64,000 bases of DNA, from contig JASBNA010000113.1 of NCBI GenBank assembly GCA_038087015.1, positions 1-64,000 on the forward strand, given 5' to 3'. This DNA is from Cerrena zonata (Eukaryota; Basidiomycota; Agaricomycetes; Polyporales; Cerrenaceae). Shown here piece after piece: positions 11,773 through 22,758 of the stretch. The notes beneath the pieces were generated by a model that saw nothing but the letters and a program-made list of their open reading frames with translations, had not been told where the DNA came from and did no database searches. The first letter of the stretch is position 1; each line of letters begins with the position of its first letter. A program made the position numbers and the translations under genes.

Positions 11773-12272
11773 TACTTGATGATGTCACACACAACAAAAA
11801 AAGTCTTCCATAATCTGTCAACTCTACTGGAAACTCTGGGGTTTTTATAATGACTTTTATTGATGATGAAATCCCAGCAAAAGGGCAAGCAAAAAAGAAA
11901 ATTCTGCTCGTTTTTTTCCCGTTTTCGAAACAATCTTCCATCGATCTTGCCTCTATGCACCAGTTCTAAGCTTCATCTCTTACAAAGTTAACTAATAAAT
12001 GGGTTTGTATTGAGTAAATCAAGGCCAGTTAGTGCATGCTAATGGTGCAATACCCCACAAAGCTTGGGTCCGGTACCCCAGATTTGCATATTTTGAACAT
12101 AGTTTTGAGTATACATTTGCTACAAAAAATGGGGGATCTCCCAGGTCAGATCCCCCAAACCAGACGGCTGGTAGAGTGGGGGTTCCTTGGGGGATACTCT
12201 CTAGATTTTTTTTTTTTTTTTTTTTTTTGCAATCATTTCTTATAAATGCAACAGGTTGATAAGAAAAGGTGA
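11773..12272. promoter_or_regulatory. Transporter promoter with Mig1-like sites
   Basis: The 500-bp region upstream of the transporter holds two sequences fitting the Mig1 repressor consensus (CCCC-R-S followed by A/T): CCCCACAAA at 12053 and CCCCAGATTT at 12076. It also has a G/C-rich hairpin at 12131-12156 and a T-run of about 23 at 12207. No gene is seen. The regulatory reading is inference from motif match only. Confidence 0.4.
12131..12156. repeat. Perfect GC-rich inverted repeat
   Basis: GGGGGATCT and its exact reverse complement AGATCCCCC flank an 8-nt loop. It stands out in AT-rich DNA and may be a palindromic binding site or a hairpin. Its role is unknown. Confidence 0.7.
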
Positions 12273-14412
12273 TCAGAACCCGTAATCACCTAACTGAAGC
12301 TCTAAGGATTCGATTGTTTTGGAAAGTTCTTTATCATTTTCGATCAAAGGAGTCAACTCATCGAATTTTCGTTGCTTTTTAGTATCTGAGATCATATTAC
12401 CGATTATGAATTTTTGTTCATTCATTACCATCAATTGCTCTCTTAGTTCTCTGATTTGTTTTTTGGTAAGTTGGGCTTGGGGCGGTGGTGGAGAAGCTGG
12501 TGTTGGAGTTGGGGACGTAGGAGTTGGGGATTGAACGTCAAGATTATTTGGTGATATGGATCGGTTAAGTTTTGCTTGTTGTAATATGCGATTTTCTCGT
12601 TCTTTGAACAATTGGTTTAATTCTTTATAATGTAAAAGGTGTTCTTGTAAGTAGATTAAAAACCCATTATGAATGTTATTAATCAAAGGAGAATAAGTAT
12701 GATATTCTTCATTAACGGAAAAAGTTCCCGTTTGGATGTTTTTATTGAAAAAGCAATATTTAAACCTGTTAACTGAATCTTCCAAATCTTTTATGAACCC
12801 CATGAGTTTGTTTCTTAGCTTATTAATTTCATTTAAATCACTTTCATCATCTTCAATTAATTGTTTATATTTTGAAGTGATTTGGTTAATATTGTTTTTA
12901 ATCATTAGTAGTTCATCATATTTTTTAAAAATTGGTTTTTGATCATCACTGTAATCGTTCAAACTAGATAATCTCCAATCAAATAATATTCCATCTTTAC
13001 AATTTTTACAACATCTAATAGAAAAATCTTTGACGAAATTCTCATTGATTTCCATTAGTTGATGCCAATTTTCTCTAACTTGTAAAGAGTAATTTAAGTT
13101 TGATAACTTATCAAGCAATTTATTGATTGGAACTATTATTGAACAATTTTTGCGTTCACCAAACGAATCATCACAAACTATTTGTCCACATAATCTGCAA
13201 TGATGTTTTCTTATTATAAAATTAAATTTTGTAAAACAAATTGAGCAATTCAGATGCACTTCATCACTACTCCAATTATCTTCGCCAACTATTGAAATTT
13301 GCTCTTGTAGTAATATTTCTTTATTATATTTTTCCTGATTAGAAACATTGAAAATAGATAACATATTGAAACTTATTAATGTATCGGATTGATTATTAAT
13401 TTTCCAAAGGTAATTATCAGCCATTAAATTGACTAGCTTGATAAATTTTTTCTGTAATTTAATTCTATTAATCTGCTGTTCATCGAAAGATTCTTGTCTT
13501 TTCTTTTTAAATTGTCTTGTTAGGTCATTATATTTTATTGAGGTACCTTCAAATAAGTCTGGTTTATTAAAATAGCAGTTTTCACAGCATCTACTCCAAA
13601 CTCCTTTACTGGAAGCTTCATAAAGCGGTAATTTTTTAGCAGTAGTTGAATTTCTTAATCTGATTTTATAATGGGTATGTTGATTACAAAATAAGTCACC
13701 ACATTTTCGACAATTAACCATTCCATTTTTAACATTCAAGACTTTATTGCATTGAGAACATCGATTTGTTGAGGATTGTGACGGTTGTTTCCAATGGCTT
13801 CTATTAATTTTTGAATCATCGGTCTTTATATCTTTACCGCCAAGTTCTTCGTTTGATACATTATCTCTAAAAGTAAAGCCTTTATTATCATCTAATAGAT
13901 CCAAGTTAATTGTTTTTCTCTTCAGTGGAGAATTTATAGTTATATCAGGTGCATTTTCATTATTAGTTTTACCAGTAAGCCAATTTTTCAAATCTTTACC
14001 AATAGAATCACTATTAATCAATCTTGGTAATGTTAACTTGGAATCTTCTTGGTCATTATCTTCAAACGAATGAACATCATCTATATGTTGATTCAATTGG
14101 TTCAAAGTTATCATATTTTCATTACATATTGGACAAGTGATATCACTGTTACTTATCAACTCATTGGGCTGGTCAATTTCGTCACTCGAGCTTTCTTCTC
14201 TGATGGGATGGTCGACGTTCACCCCGCGATCGTTTTGCTTTAATCTATTTGGAGTTGGACTCAATGCATCGCCCTTTTTATCAACATTACTTGCAAATAG
14301 CGATTGGCCTGATGACTTATTATTCACATTTTCAGGTGACTTGAACGGCGATCCGAGAATTCGTCGCTTACTCGACGAGTCTCTTTTGATTTGCGGACGA
14401 TCTCCCGGTCAT
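12273..14412 (-). CDS. PEP7: PEP7/VAC1, Rab5-type FYVE effector (frameshift near the start)
   Basis: About 710 residues. It contains an N-terminal C2H2 finger (CPICNENM...H), a first FYVE-like zinc finger (CSQCNKVL, then CRKCGDLFC) and a second, canonical FYVE (RKHHCRLCGQIVC), followed by coiled coil. This is the architecture of Pep7/Vac1, the Vps21/Vps45 effector for Golgi-to-endosome fusion. The main frame lacks an ATG before the first finger. A good N-terminus (MTGRSSANQKR) starts at 14412 in another frame and joins SKRRILGSPFKSPEN if one extra base is ignored. TIM11 lies next to it, as in S. cerevisiae (YDR323C/YDR322C-A). Confidence 0.85.
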
Positions 14413-14783
14413 TCTATACAATTATACCGGTCTATTCGAAGTTATATTCATAGTATTCTTCTTAACCGCCGTCAAGAAGTAGCAGTTTCTGATATTTCGA
14501 ACTTTGTTAGCGCGGGATAAACGCTGTTTCCCACCCCTCGGAACTCAGCACCAATTACGACCACGCTAACCGTACGAGTCACGTGATGGTTCTACAAATC
14601 AATACCGAAGAATATGTATATTCTAAATACTTTTAGATTAGTTTTTAGGTTTTAATTGAACTTTCAATTAGTAGATAAGTTAAAAGTACAGTCGATGAAG
14701 GCATGAAGGGAATATATAAGATTCTTATAAATGGATAAATGGATGGTGGGTAGTATTCATGATAATTCATTAGATGTAGACAT
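14413..14783. promoter_or_regulatory. PEP7 upstream region with a Cbf1-type E-box
   Basis: A TCACGTGA palindrome at 14579-14586 matches the Cbf1/bHLH consensus, 170 bp upstream of the PEP7 start. Nothing else is seen between PEP7 and TIM11. Confidence 0.45.
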
Positions 14784-15059
14784 TTAATCTAATTTTTGAA
14801 TCAAAGACTCTAAAGCTTTACCGATATCCAAGTTTGGGTCTTCCCAGTTGATAGAACCAGATGCTGGGGCAGCACTCTTGGCTGGGTGTAACTTGGCATA
14901 TTCTGCTTTAGCTTGTTTTATTAATGCTTCTTCTTTCTTATAAGCAGCATCAACTTGTTGTTGTTTGGCGGTGGATTCTAACCCATATCTATGGTAAGCA
15001 CCGTAAACGATACCAAAACCTAAAAAGGACCATCTGAGGACGTTGAATTGAGTAGACAT
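14784..15059 (-). CDS. TIM11: ATP synthase subunit e (TIM11/ATP21)
   Basis: A 91-residue protein matching yeast Atp21/Tim11 in length and layout. It has a single N-terminal membrane segment with a glycine-rich dimerisation face (LRWSFLGFGIVYGAYH), then a charged helix ending in KAEYAKLHPAKSA. Subunit e sits in the inner mitochondrial membrane and promotes F1Fo dimers and cristae shape. The C-terminal tail (INWEDPNLDIGKALESLIQKL) is longer than in some relatives. A Rap1-like site lies about 190 bp upstream, in the promoter shared with PTC7. Confidence 0.92.
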   Translation of the reverse strand: MSTQFNVLRWSFLGFGIVYGAYHRYGLESTAKQQQVDAAYKKEEALIKQAKAEYAKLHPAKSAAPASGSINWEDPNLDIGKALESLIQKLD

Positions 15060-15855
15060 GACGAAGATGTTGCTGACCTAGACTATCTGACTTGAACTAG
15101 TATATCGTTAAGTTTCTTCAGCGATTTTTCCCTGAATTTTTTTTTTTTTTCACTCTTTTTTTTTTTTTCCCTAACAAAAACAAAAAAAATCATTTTTTCC
15201 TCGGAATTGTAAAATTTCATTGGTTGAGAAATTGTAAATTTGGGATGTACGGGTGTTGCGAGTAAAACCGAGTACGTCGAGTAAATTGAAGGACTAAAGA
15301 GTTTTGATAGTTAAATAGCAGAATGATACTTAGTATATTTTAGTAACTTGAGAAAGAAATGTGCAGCTTCCAGCTCTATCGATAATCTTCTTGAGGTTCT
15401 CGTGCATAGACATCTCTTGATTAATTTGAATATTTTCTTTTCGGTGACAAATCCACCTTCGGGTTCATTTATGAAAACCTTTTTACTCGTGTAACTCCCT
15501 CATCATATTGCAGTGGCTTTCACAAAAAATCACGCATCATTCTTCATCAACTCGCTGTAATCCTTCCTCTGCCTTATTCATAATCATTTACTTATTCCTC
15601 CTTTAGTTGCAAATTATATGTATTGTTTCTCATTCTGAGATTTACTTAATCTTTTGTAAATTGCAGTTTTACCGTCTTAACCTGTAAATGGCAAAAATGA
15701 TTATGTAATTCTGAATTTTTTTGGGATGTACGGGCGTTTAAAAAAACTTCAACTACCTGCATACAAGCGCGTGGCCTGGAAAAGACAGCACGGGCTGATA
15801 GCAGGAGATCTTCGACCGTGTTTAGTCTGTGGGTATAACTAGGCTCTTGCTGCTT
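15060..15855. promoter_or_regulatory. Divergent TIM11/PTC7 promoter with two Rap1-like sites
   Basis: The 800-bp divergent intergenic region has TGTACGGGTGT at 15246-15256 and TGTACGGGCGT at 15727-15737, one near each gene. Both match the Rap1 consensus ACACCCRYACA read on the opposite strand. Several poly-T tracts lie near the TIM11 start. No gene is seen. Confidence 0.5.
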
Positions 15856-17049
15856 ATGGTACGGAAACAGAGTCGGGTAAATAGTGTTTTCTTTTATTTG
15901 GTAGTATTTTTGATATCGATGTTGCTATCGTTCGGAGCCAAAAGGGCCTTCCCAATCTCTAAAAATGTTTTAAATCTCGCTAAAACTACTCCGATCACTA
16001 GTACTCGTCCGTTGAGTTTCAGTTCATGGGGGGCAGGATCTGATCGTACTGCTAATGGCGATAAGAAAGCTTATAGCACTCATACCAATAATGATGTTGG
16101 AGCATCCAGTAGTTCCACTGCAACTGCAACAACAACTACATCATCTCATAACTATGAAAGTGCTAGTTTTAAATCATTGATTAATTATGATGTATCGGTT
16201 GCATTTCAACCGAAAAACCGTACCGAATCGAACTTGTTCAAGGCCAAGAACTCTCCCAAATCGACTTCCGCCATTGAATCACCATCTGGTGAAGATAATT
16301 TGTTTGTCTCTCAACAATCGGAAGATGGGTATATTTCTCTAGGTGTAGCCGATGGTGTGGGAGGATGGTCTGAAGCAGGGTATGATTCAAGTGCTATCTC
16401 AAGAGAATTATGTGCTCAAATGAAGGTAATTTTTGAAAATTCAAATGAAAAATTATCATTAACTCCAAAAAATTTATTGAATAATGCTTTTGATAATATT
16501 TTACAATCACCAAAAGTTGAAATTGGGGGTACTACTGCTTGTTTGGGAATCTTAACTCCTGATTATAAGTTAAAAGTTGCTAATTTAGGTGATTCTTGGT
16601 GTGGTGTATTTAGAGATTATAAATTAATTAATGAAACTAGTTTCCAAACCCATAATTTTAACACTCCTTATCAATTAGCTAAAATTCCAAAACAAATCAT
16701 GAAACAAGCTGAATCTCAAGGTAAAAGATACATCATTGATAATCCAAATATGGCGGATGAATATCTTTGGAATTTACAAAAAAATGATATTATTATTTTC
16801 GCCACTGATGGTGTCACTGATAATGTTATTGCAAGAGATATTGAAATTTTCTTACAAGATCAATTTGACTCAAATTCAAATCCTGATTTAGATAAAATTT
16901 CGAAAAAATTCGTTAAAGAAGTTGTTAAAGTTTCTAAAGATCCTAATTTCCCAAGTGCTTTTGCTCAAGAATTGAGTAAATTAACTGGTCAAAGATATTT
17001 GGGTGGTAAAGAAGATGATATAACCGTAGTCTTCATTAAAGTTACCTAG
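15856..17049 (+). CDS. PTC7: Mitochondrial/membrane PP2C phosphatase Ptc7
   Basis: 397 residues from the first ATG. The PP2C-type domain (about residues 110-397) shows SPSGEDNLFVSQ, GVADGVGGWSEAGYDSSAIS, GGTTACLGI, NLGDSWCGVFRD, FATDGVTDN and GGKEDDITVVF, in the same order as S. cerevisiae Ptc7. Yeast Ptc7 dephosphorylates coenzyme Q pathway proteins. Codons 8-24 encode a hydrophobic segment (VNSVFFYLVVFLISMLLSF) that begins exactly at a GTAAAT splice-donor-like sequence (15877). This recalls the S. cerevisiae gene, where a retained intron encodes a membrane helix. It is convergent with NMD2, as in S. cerevisiae (YHR076W/YHR077C). Confidence 0.9.
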   Translation: MVRKQSRVNSVFFYLVVFLISMLLSFGAKRAFPISKNVLNLAKTTPITSTRPLSFSSWGAGSDRTANGDKKAYSTHTNNDVGASSSSTATATTTTSSHNYESASFKSLINYDVSVAFQPKNRTESNLFKAKNSPKSTSAIESPSGEDNLFVSQQSEDGYISLGVADGVGGWSEAGYDSSAISRELCAQMKVIFENSNEKLSLTPKNLLNNAFDNILQSPKVEIGGTTACLGILTPDYKLKVANLGDSWCGVFRDYKLINETSFQTHNFNTPYQLAKIPKQIMKQAESQGKRYIIDNPNMADEYLWNLQKNDIIIFATDGVTDNVIARDIEIFLQDQFDSNSNPDLDKISKKFVKEVVKVSKDPNFPSAFAQELSKLTGQRYLGGKEDDITVVFIKVT

Positions 17050-17121
17050 TCAAACTATATATAATATTGTGCACATCTCTATAATAAATAAATAACCATT
17101 TCTTTATGCATCTGTCGTAAC

Positions 17122-20100
17122 TTATTCATCCATACTCTCAACTAATGTCATAATTCTTTCACGTTGACTCTTCATTTCTTCCTTCTCTTTCATCATATTC
17201 TTGGTAAATGTATTATCTGATGGTAATCCAAAATTCTTAATGTCAGTAGTCTTTCCTTTTTTAGTTAATAAACTGAATGCAATCTTGCCCTTGCCTCCGG
17301 AACTAGCTTCAGCTTTTGGATTCTCACGCTTTAATATTTGCGATGGTAAGGGATTTAATTGTTTTGATCTTTTGCTTTGATTTTCTTCAAATGATTCATT
17401 CACCATTTTCTTAAATTCTCGATCAAGAATATCGGCAAACTTAGCATCGTCGTCTGGATTAAATTTATTTGTCTCTTCTTCCTCTTCTTCATAATCCTCT
17501 TCCTCATCGTCATCATCGTCATCGTCATCATCGTCGTCTTCTTCGTCTTCAGCATCGTCATCATATATTACCTCTTCCTCACTATCATCTGAATCAGAGT
17601 CATCAGATTCACTTTCAGCTTCTGGCTCAATATCATCAGCATCGCCAACAACTTCATCTTCCTCGTCGTCTTCGTCTCCTTCTTCTTCATCAGTAGCTTG
17701 TGTCTTTTGCAATCCTTGTTTCTTGATAATTGACTGTAGCTCAACCAAAACGTCTTTCATGGATGGATACCTGGTCAATTTATCTTCGCAAAGTTCTTCA
17801 CATTTTTCAAATGTTTCATTGATTCTAAATCCCAATTCAATTGGTATTGGTTGACTTTTACATAAAATATAATATTGGAAGAAAACCATAAACACTTTCA
17901 ATAATTCTTGGTTCTTTCTCTTTAAACTATTCAATCTCTTCATTCTTCTTTCAGAAACCCTTTTTTGTGGTACCTCTTCTTCAAGGCTGACAATGGATTT
18001 CAAAGTCTTTAAAAGGACACTCGCCAATTGAATTCTGAAATAGTTATCAGGTGAATCAATAGAAACCTTATAGTTCATCGGTAGTGGTTGATTGTTAGGG
18101 TGTCCAAAACATAAAATTTTATATAGAGCATCGTTAATCAATGTAAAGCTGATTAAACCATCATTAAAAGCTGATCCGAGAAACGTCATTTGAGATAATC
18201 TCAGACGATTATATCTATAATCATTTAATTCCATTCCTCTCAAAGTGTTTTCTAAAATAGCGTCAATTACTCTTATTAATAAAAATCTCATAATCAGTGG
18301 TTTGGATAATCTATTTAATACATTTGACAAATAAGGTATAGATTCAAAATTAGTCATTTCAGGTTTTGACATTACGTCAATTAAAATCTCTAATAAATCT
18401 TCTTGTTTAATCCAATCAATCGATTTTAATATATCGGTAACTGTTCTACTAGTTTTATCATTCAATTGATATCTTAATAGTTGAATAATAAATTCTTGTT
18501 GAGGAGTATAATCTGGTTTTTTCATACCACTAACTTTAGTTTGAGGTGGTTCAATGATGTACAATAAGTTTTTAATACCTAACTTATCATTCACATTTAA
18601 TTTATCATCTTTTTGTTTAAGTTTCAATAAATCGACCATTTCAGTCATTAATTCACTATATTCAGGTTCATTCAATAAGAAATAAACCACTCTTTTCATA
18701 AACAATCGACAAAATATCCATATTATTAGTTGAAGTTAAGGTCAAGCGTAAGTCTTCTGATCTTATGGAATATGATATGAATTGGTACTAATTTGAACTT
18801 GATCAATTCAGTGAAAAAATTGATATTTTTAAAATTAATAGTATTTCTATAAAGCTGAGATCTAAACCCCTTATCCAATTGATCAACTAACTCATCAATT
18901 AAGTCTTTTGATACGGAACTAGTAATTTTCAAAAATCTAGCATAGAACCTTAAATTATCAATATTGTCAACTTCCATAAAAAATTTTAGCAAACGGTTTT
19001 TAGTAGCTTTATTATACAAATTCAGCTCAAAAAACTCAGAGGCTAATAAATCTATTTCTTTATCAGTAATTGCCTTTTCTAATTTGGTAATGAAATTTTG
19101 AATACGTTCACCATCTTTGACTGACTGGTCCAAATTTAATTGATCACCATACAGTTTCTGTAGTTCTTCTAAAGTTGGAATGACTGTATAAAAAATTTGT
19201 TCTTTTATATCACCCCAGACTTTGAATTCGTCTTCATTAGCTGATTTACTTTTCACTACCTTCAACCACAGATTCATCATTAACCTCATTCTTTTTAAAC
19301 TCTTCCAATTCAGGTAATTCAATATTTAAAGTAGAAGATAAGAATTCAGCACCTGATTTCAATTTTTCATAGAGAGATTCAACATCAGACAAGTTTTCAG
19401 TAGATTCATCTAAAATTTTACCAGTTCGGATACTGCGTTTAAAGTTTTGTTTCAATATTTTATTTCTGTCAGTATTTATATCAACCAAAGACTTCCAAAC
19501 GAGCTTTCGAATAAGTTGAAAAGATCAGTCTAAGATTTGACCTTAAGGAATCATCTAATAAATCATTATCGGTATAGATTATTGAATGAAATCTTTTCAA
19601 AAAGATTTGAACAATCGTTAGTGAGTTTGATAAAGATTCATAATTAAGGATATCCTTCAAAGTACATATTATTAAGGGGTCACTAGCATTTTTAATATAT
19701 CTTTTTATAATAAAATCAGGTAGTAAATCTTTATGACAATCTTTGATGGTTCTGAAAACACCAATTATTTGAAATTCCATTAATAAACGTAGCAAGTTTT
19801 TCTGTTTACTAGATTTATCCTCGTCCTTATTCTGGTTTGTTATACCGGTTAAGAAGTTACTCAATAATAAAGGAGTGAACTCGATTGAAAATCTTTGATG
19901 TAAAGCACTTATTATTTCGATTGCAGCCAAAATATCGTCATTTTTATTTACTTTTACCAAACCCTCTGAGATGGAGACTATGATTTCAGATAAGTACTTT
20001 TCCAATGATAAAGTTTGGATATCTTTCAAGATATTTTTATATTGGTCCTGGTTGATCGAAATTCGAATTTTCTTAATGAAGCCGGTGTTTTTCTTTAAAG

Positions 20101-20200
20101 ATGAATCGAGTTTTGCACTCGAGTTGAATACAGATTCACCATTCCAAGCCCTGGTATTGAGATCATACAACTCCTTCCTTCTTCTATCAATATCTTCCAT
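17122..20200 (-). CDS. NMD2: NMD2/UPF2 nonsense-mediated decay factor, four frame changes
   Basis: Four reading-frame blocks make one Upf2-like protein of about 1,020 residues. The N-terminus (RRRKELYDLNTRAWNGE, then KYLSEIIVSISEGLVKVNK) and MIF4G repeats (NKATKNRLLKFFMEV, then FRSQLYRNTINFKNI) match S. cerevisiae Nmd2 in order. The long Asp/Glu run (about 17465-17690) and the C-terminal Upf1-binding tail (KIAFSLLTKKGKTTDIKNF) match as well. Frame changes fall near 19490, 19250-19320, 18725 and 18695. Each is equivalent to one extra base. Conservation continues on both sides of every break, so the gene is either very recently broken or, more likely, carries consensus errors. It bridges Upf1 and Upf3 on ribonucleoprotein particles. 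Confidence 0.88.
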
Positions 20201-20365
20201 TCTTGAGGAGGAGTAGAAGACGATATTTTTCAGATTTTTTCAGATTTTTTTTTTTCTGTCTCGCTCTGCTTTACCAGAAGCACAAGAATACAAGTTACAG
20301 AACTTACAGATGATACTATAGTAAGATGGATGAGATTAAATATATTTACAAGAATTAGAAAGTAT

Positions 20366-21450
20366 TTACACCATTGGAGCATCTTTACGGACTCTGTGGA
20401 AGACCTTAGGTTTTGGTAAGCCATAAGAGAAGTTAGTAGCTTTCACTGATCTATCGAAATGTTGTCTCCATATATGAGCACCAACTGGGGTTAAGTTAAA
20501 ATTTTCAGTGAATTCTCTTATATTGAAACCATCTCTGGCTATTTCAGGTAAGGAAAATTCTTTACTTTGTTTCAAGACCCATAAACAAGCTCTTTGATTT
20601 GGGATATTTTTTTCTGGAGTTAAAGGTTGGTAAGATTTGAAACACCATTCGTTTTCATGGTTTAATAATTTTTCAGTGTTTAAAGTATTATCGATATTAT
20701 TTAATTTAACATTGGACAAACCGTAGTTTAAACAGGTTTTGAAGAGTTTGTTGATAAATCTGGAACATCAGGGTTAACAATTAAAATGGTGTATAATTGA
20801 TCTGAGTTATCTAAATTGTCAAAATCAATAATTTTAATGGTAGGAGGTTTATTAACGGCAAAGGCAGGAAGTATTTCACCAGGAGTGATCCAGTTTGCAA
20901 AAAGTCTATCCGTGTTATGAGGGAACTTTATTTGAATATGACATTTTGGATCTAAAGTTGGTAAAGTATCAGGGATCATTTTCAAAGTTTCTAATCTTTG
21001 CATAGTAAGCATTAAATCTTTATTTTCCCATTGTTTTTTGGTGAAATGCTTATAAACCGGTTGACTTAAATCAAGTTTATCGGAATGGAATTTAACGTTA
21101 TATAAAACTTCTGGATTATATTGTTCTGCTTCAATTAACAAGTCGTTTTTTTTAACCAAGTCAGTTTCTTGGTCGATTTGTCCGTATATTTTAGATGCTT
21201 CGTTTTCTAATAGGTCGTATGCTTGTTGGAAAGTATCATCAATCAACTCTGGAGAATGGTATGAGGTTTTCAAAGAAACATCTTTAACTGAAGCCGGTCC
21301 AACTGCTGGATTGATGGGATTAAAGATGTCAGACTTGTTTTCTGGAGTGAAAATCTTCAAACTCGAGGATCTTTTGGAAAATTCAGACCAAACTCCATTC
21401 GAACGAGAAGAAGACGAGAAGCCTCTTACTAATCTTGGGAATCTTAACAT
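20366..21450 (-). CDS. MRPL35: Mitochondrial ribosomal protein mL38 (MRPL35), one frameshift
   Basis: About 360 residues across two frames. The N-terminus is a mitochondrial targeting sequence (MLRFPRLVRGFSSSSRSNG). The C-terminal half is a PEBP-like fold (LYTILIVNPDVPDLSTNS joined to FKTCLNYGLSNVKLN), ending VFHRVRKDAPMV. This is the layout of mL38 of the large mitoribosomal subunit. The frame changes near 20738, equivalent to one missing base. The protein is otherwise full length. It lies close to TIM11 and PEP7, as in S. cerevisiae (YDR322W). Confidence 0.87.
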
Positions 21451-21712
21451 GGTTTGGGGGTCTTAATGGGAAGGTATTACTCTAAGATGATAAATTTTTC
21501 ACTGAGAACCAAATAAAAAAAAAAAAGAGTGAAATGGACAATTAAAAGAGTACTCTAATTTACGCGCAGCGCCCATACTTAAGGGCGTGCTGACATTTAC
21601 ACACATCAATACTTCTATACATAATTGCAAAATATATATTAATTGAATAAATGGGTAAAAGGCAAGAATTGAATACATAAGACATAACAAGGGGGAGGAA
21701 ATGCAAAGGGGG

Positions 21713-22258
21713 TTAGTCATCGATGATGGTTGGATTCAAAGGTAACTGATCAAAGGACATAAATTGATCATTATTATTAATGTTCATACTAGGGAATAAA
21801 CCAGGACAAACCAAGTTATCATTTAGTTCATCTTCATCGATTTGATCGGTGATTTCATCTTCGATCTCATCGTAGTCATCGTAATCATCATCATCATCGA
21901 AGTCATTGAGTAAATTGGTTGAAAAAGAAGTGAACGTTGGAGAAGGAGGTTCTAAATTGAAGTCAACTGGTAAGCTAATGGACGAGTTTGAATTATTATT
22001 CTTTAAATGATTTAATTTAAAAATGTCAATGGGTTTTAAATTCATAAGATTAGGTCGTATATAAATTAATGAATTATCAGATAATGATCTTGTAATTTGG
22101 ATATCTTCATTATTATTTTTAATAATTGGAGTGGATTTTGAAGTTGTTGAAACCACTGGAGGAGGAGTGATATTTGATCTGGATAAATCAATTAATTCAT
22201 AATCATTGGATTCCATTTGATTAAGAAATTCATTATACAGTTCAACGGGGTACAGCAT
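21713..22258 (-). CDS. Acidic low-complexity protein of unknown function
   Basis: 181 residues. The first 110 are polar with short hydrophobic clusters (MLYPVELYNEFLNQMES, then SLIYIRPNLMNLKPIDIFKL). Then comes a Pro/Ser/Thr patch (EPPSPTFTSFS), a strongly acidic run (DFDDDDDYDDYDEIEDEI) and a Leu/Phe-containing tail. Acidic plus hydrophobic residues resemble a transcription activation region, but no domain is recognised. The gene is intact, with a clear ATG. I cannot assign a function. Confidence 0.6.
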   Translation of the reverse strand: MLYPVELYNEFLNQMESNDYELIDLSRSNITPPPVVSTTSKSTPIIKNNNEDIQITRSLSDNSLIYIRPNLMNLKPIDIFKLNHLKNNNSNSSISLPVDFNLEPPSPTFTSFSTNLLNDFDDDDDYDDYDEIEDEITDQIDEDELNDNLVCPGLFPSMNINNNDQFMSFDQLPLNPTIIDD

Positions 22259-22758
22259 TTTGAATCCCCAAGATGAAGATGAAGATGAAGATTAAGATGA
22301 AGATAAAGACAAAGATCAAGATGAATAATTTTTGAAAGGTTCTCAAGATGAAACAAAAAAAGAAAACACACTTATTAATCTAATAAATTCCGTTGATTCA
22401 CAATCATAAGGCATTATCTTGTTGCCTTATGCGGTTGTGGTCGCTGTACTAATAGCACGGGTATCGGCATTTGCTATTTCACTAATTTAATTTTTTATTC
22501 TGCTCCTTAGACAAGACTTCCATTCCGATAAACTGTCCTTATCCCATGCTGGCCCTCTACATGGGGTTGCTATTATAACTACTATACATTCATGTAGTGC
22601 CATAACAGTTTCGCAGTAGCAAATCTTATTGTTTTCTCATCGATAAACGGCACTAAAAAAGCAAAGTCAAACAATACTCAGAGTCAGATCCTCTAGGTCC
22701 GTGACTAAGTGGATGCTGGTGTAAGGGTCGTTATATTGAACTACTTATTAAGGGGAAA
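22259..22758. other. Intergenic region with inverted repeat
   Basis: No gene is seen in about 500 bp. It contains GATGAA-type microrepeats near 22272-22320 and a perfect 9-bp inverted repeat at 22405-22431 (CATAAGGCA / TGCCTTATG, 9-nt loop). It lies upstream of the acidic protein gene. Confidence 0.45.

Noticed and set aside
12207..12229. Hairpin plus T-run as a bacterial-style terminator
   Set aside because: The window is clearly eukaryotic nuclear DNA and the hairpin is 50 bp from the T-run.
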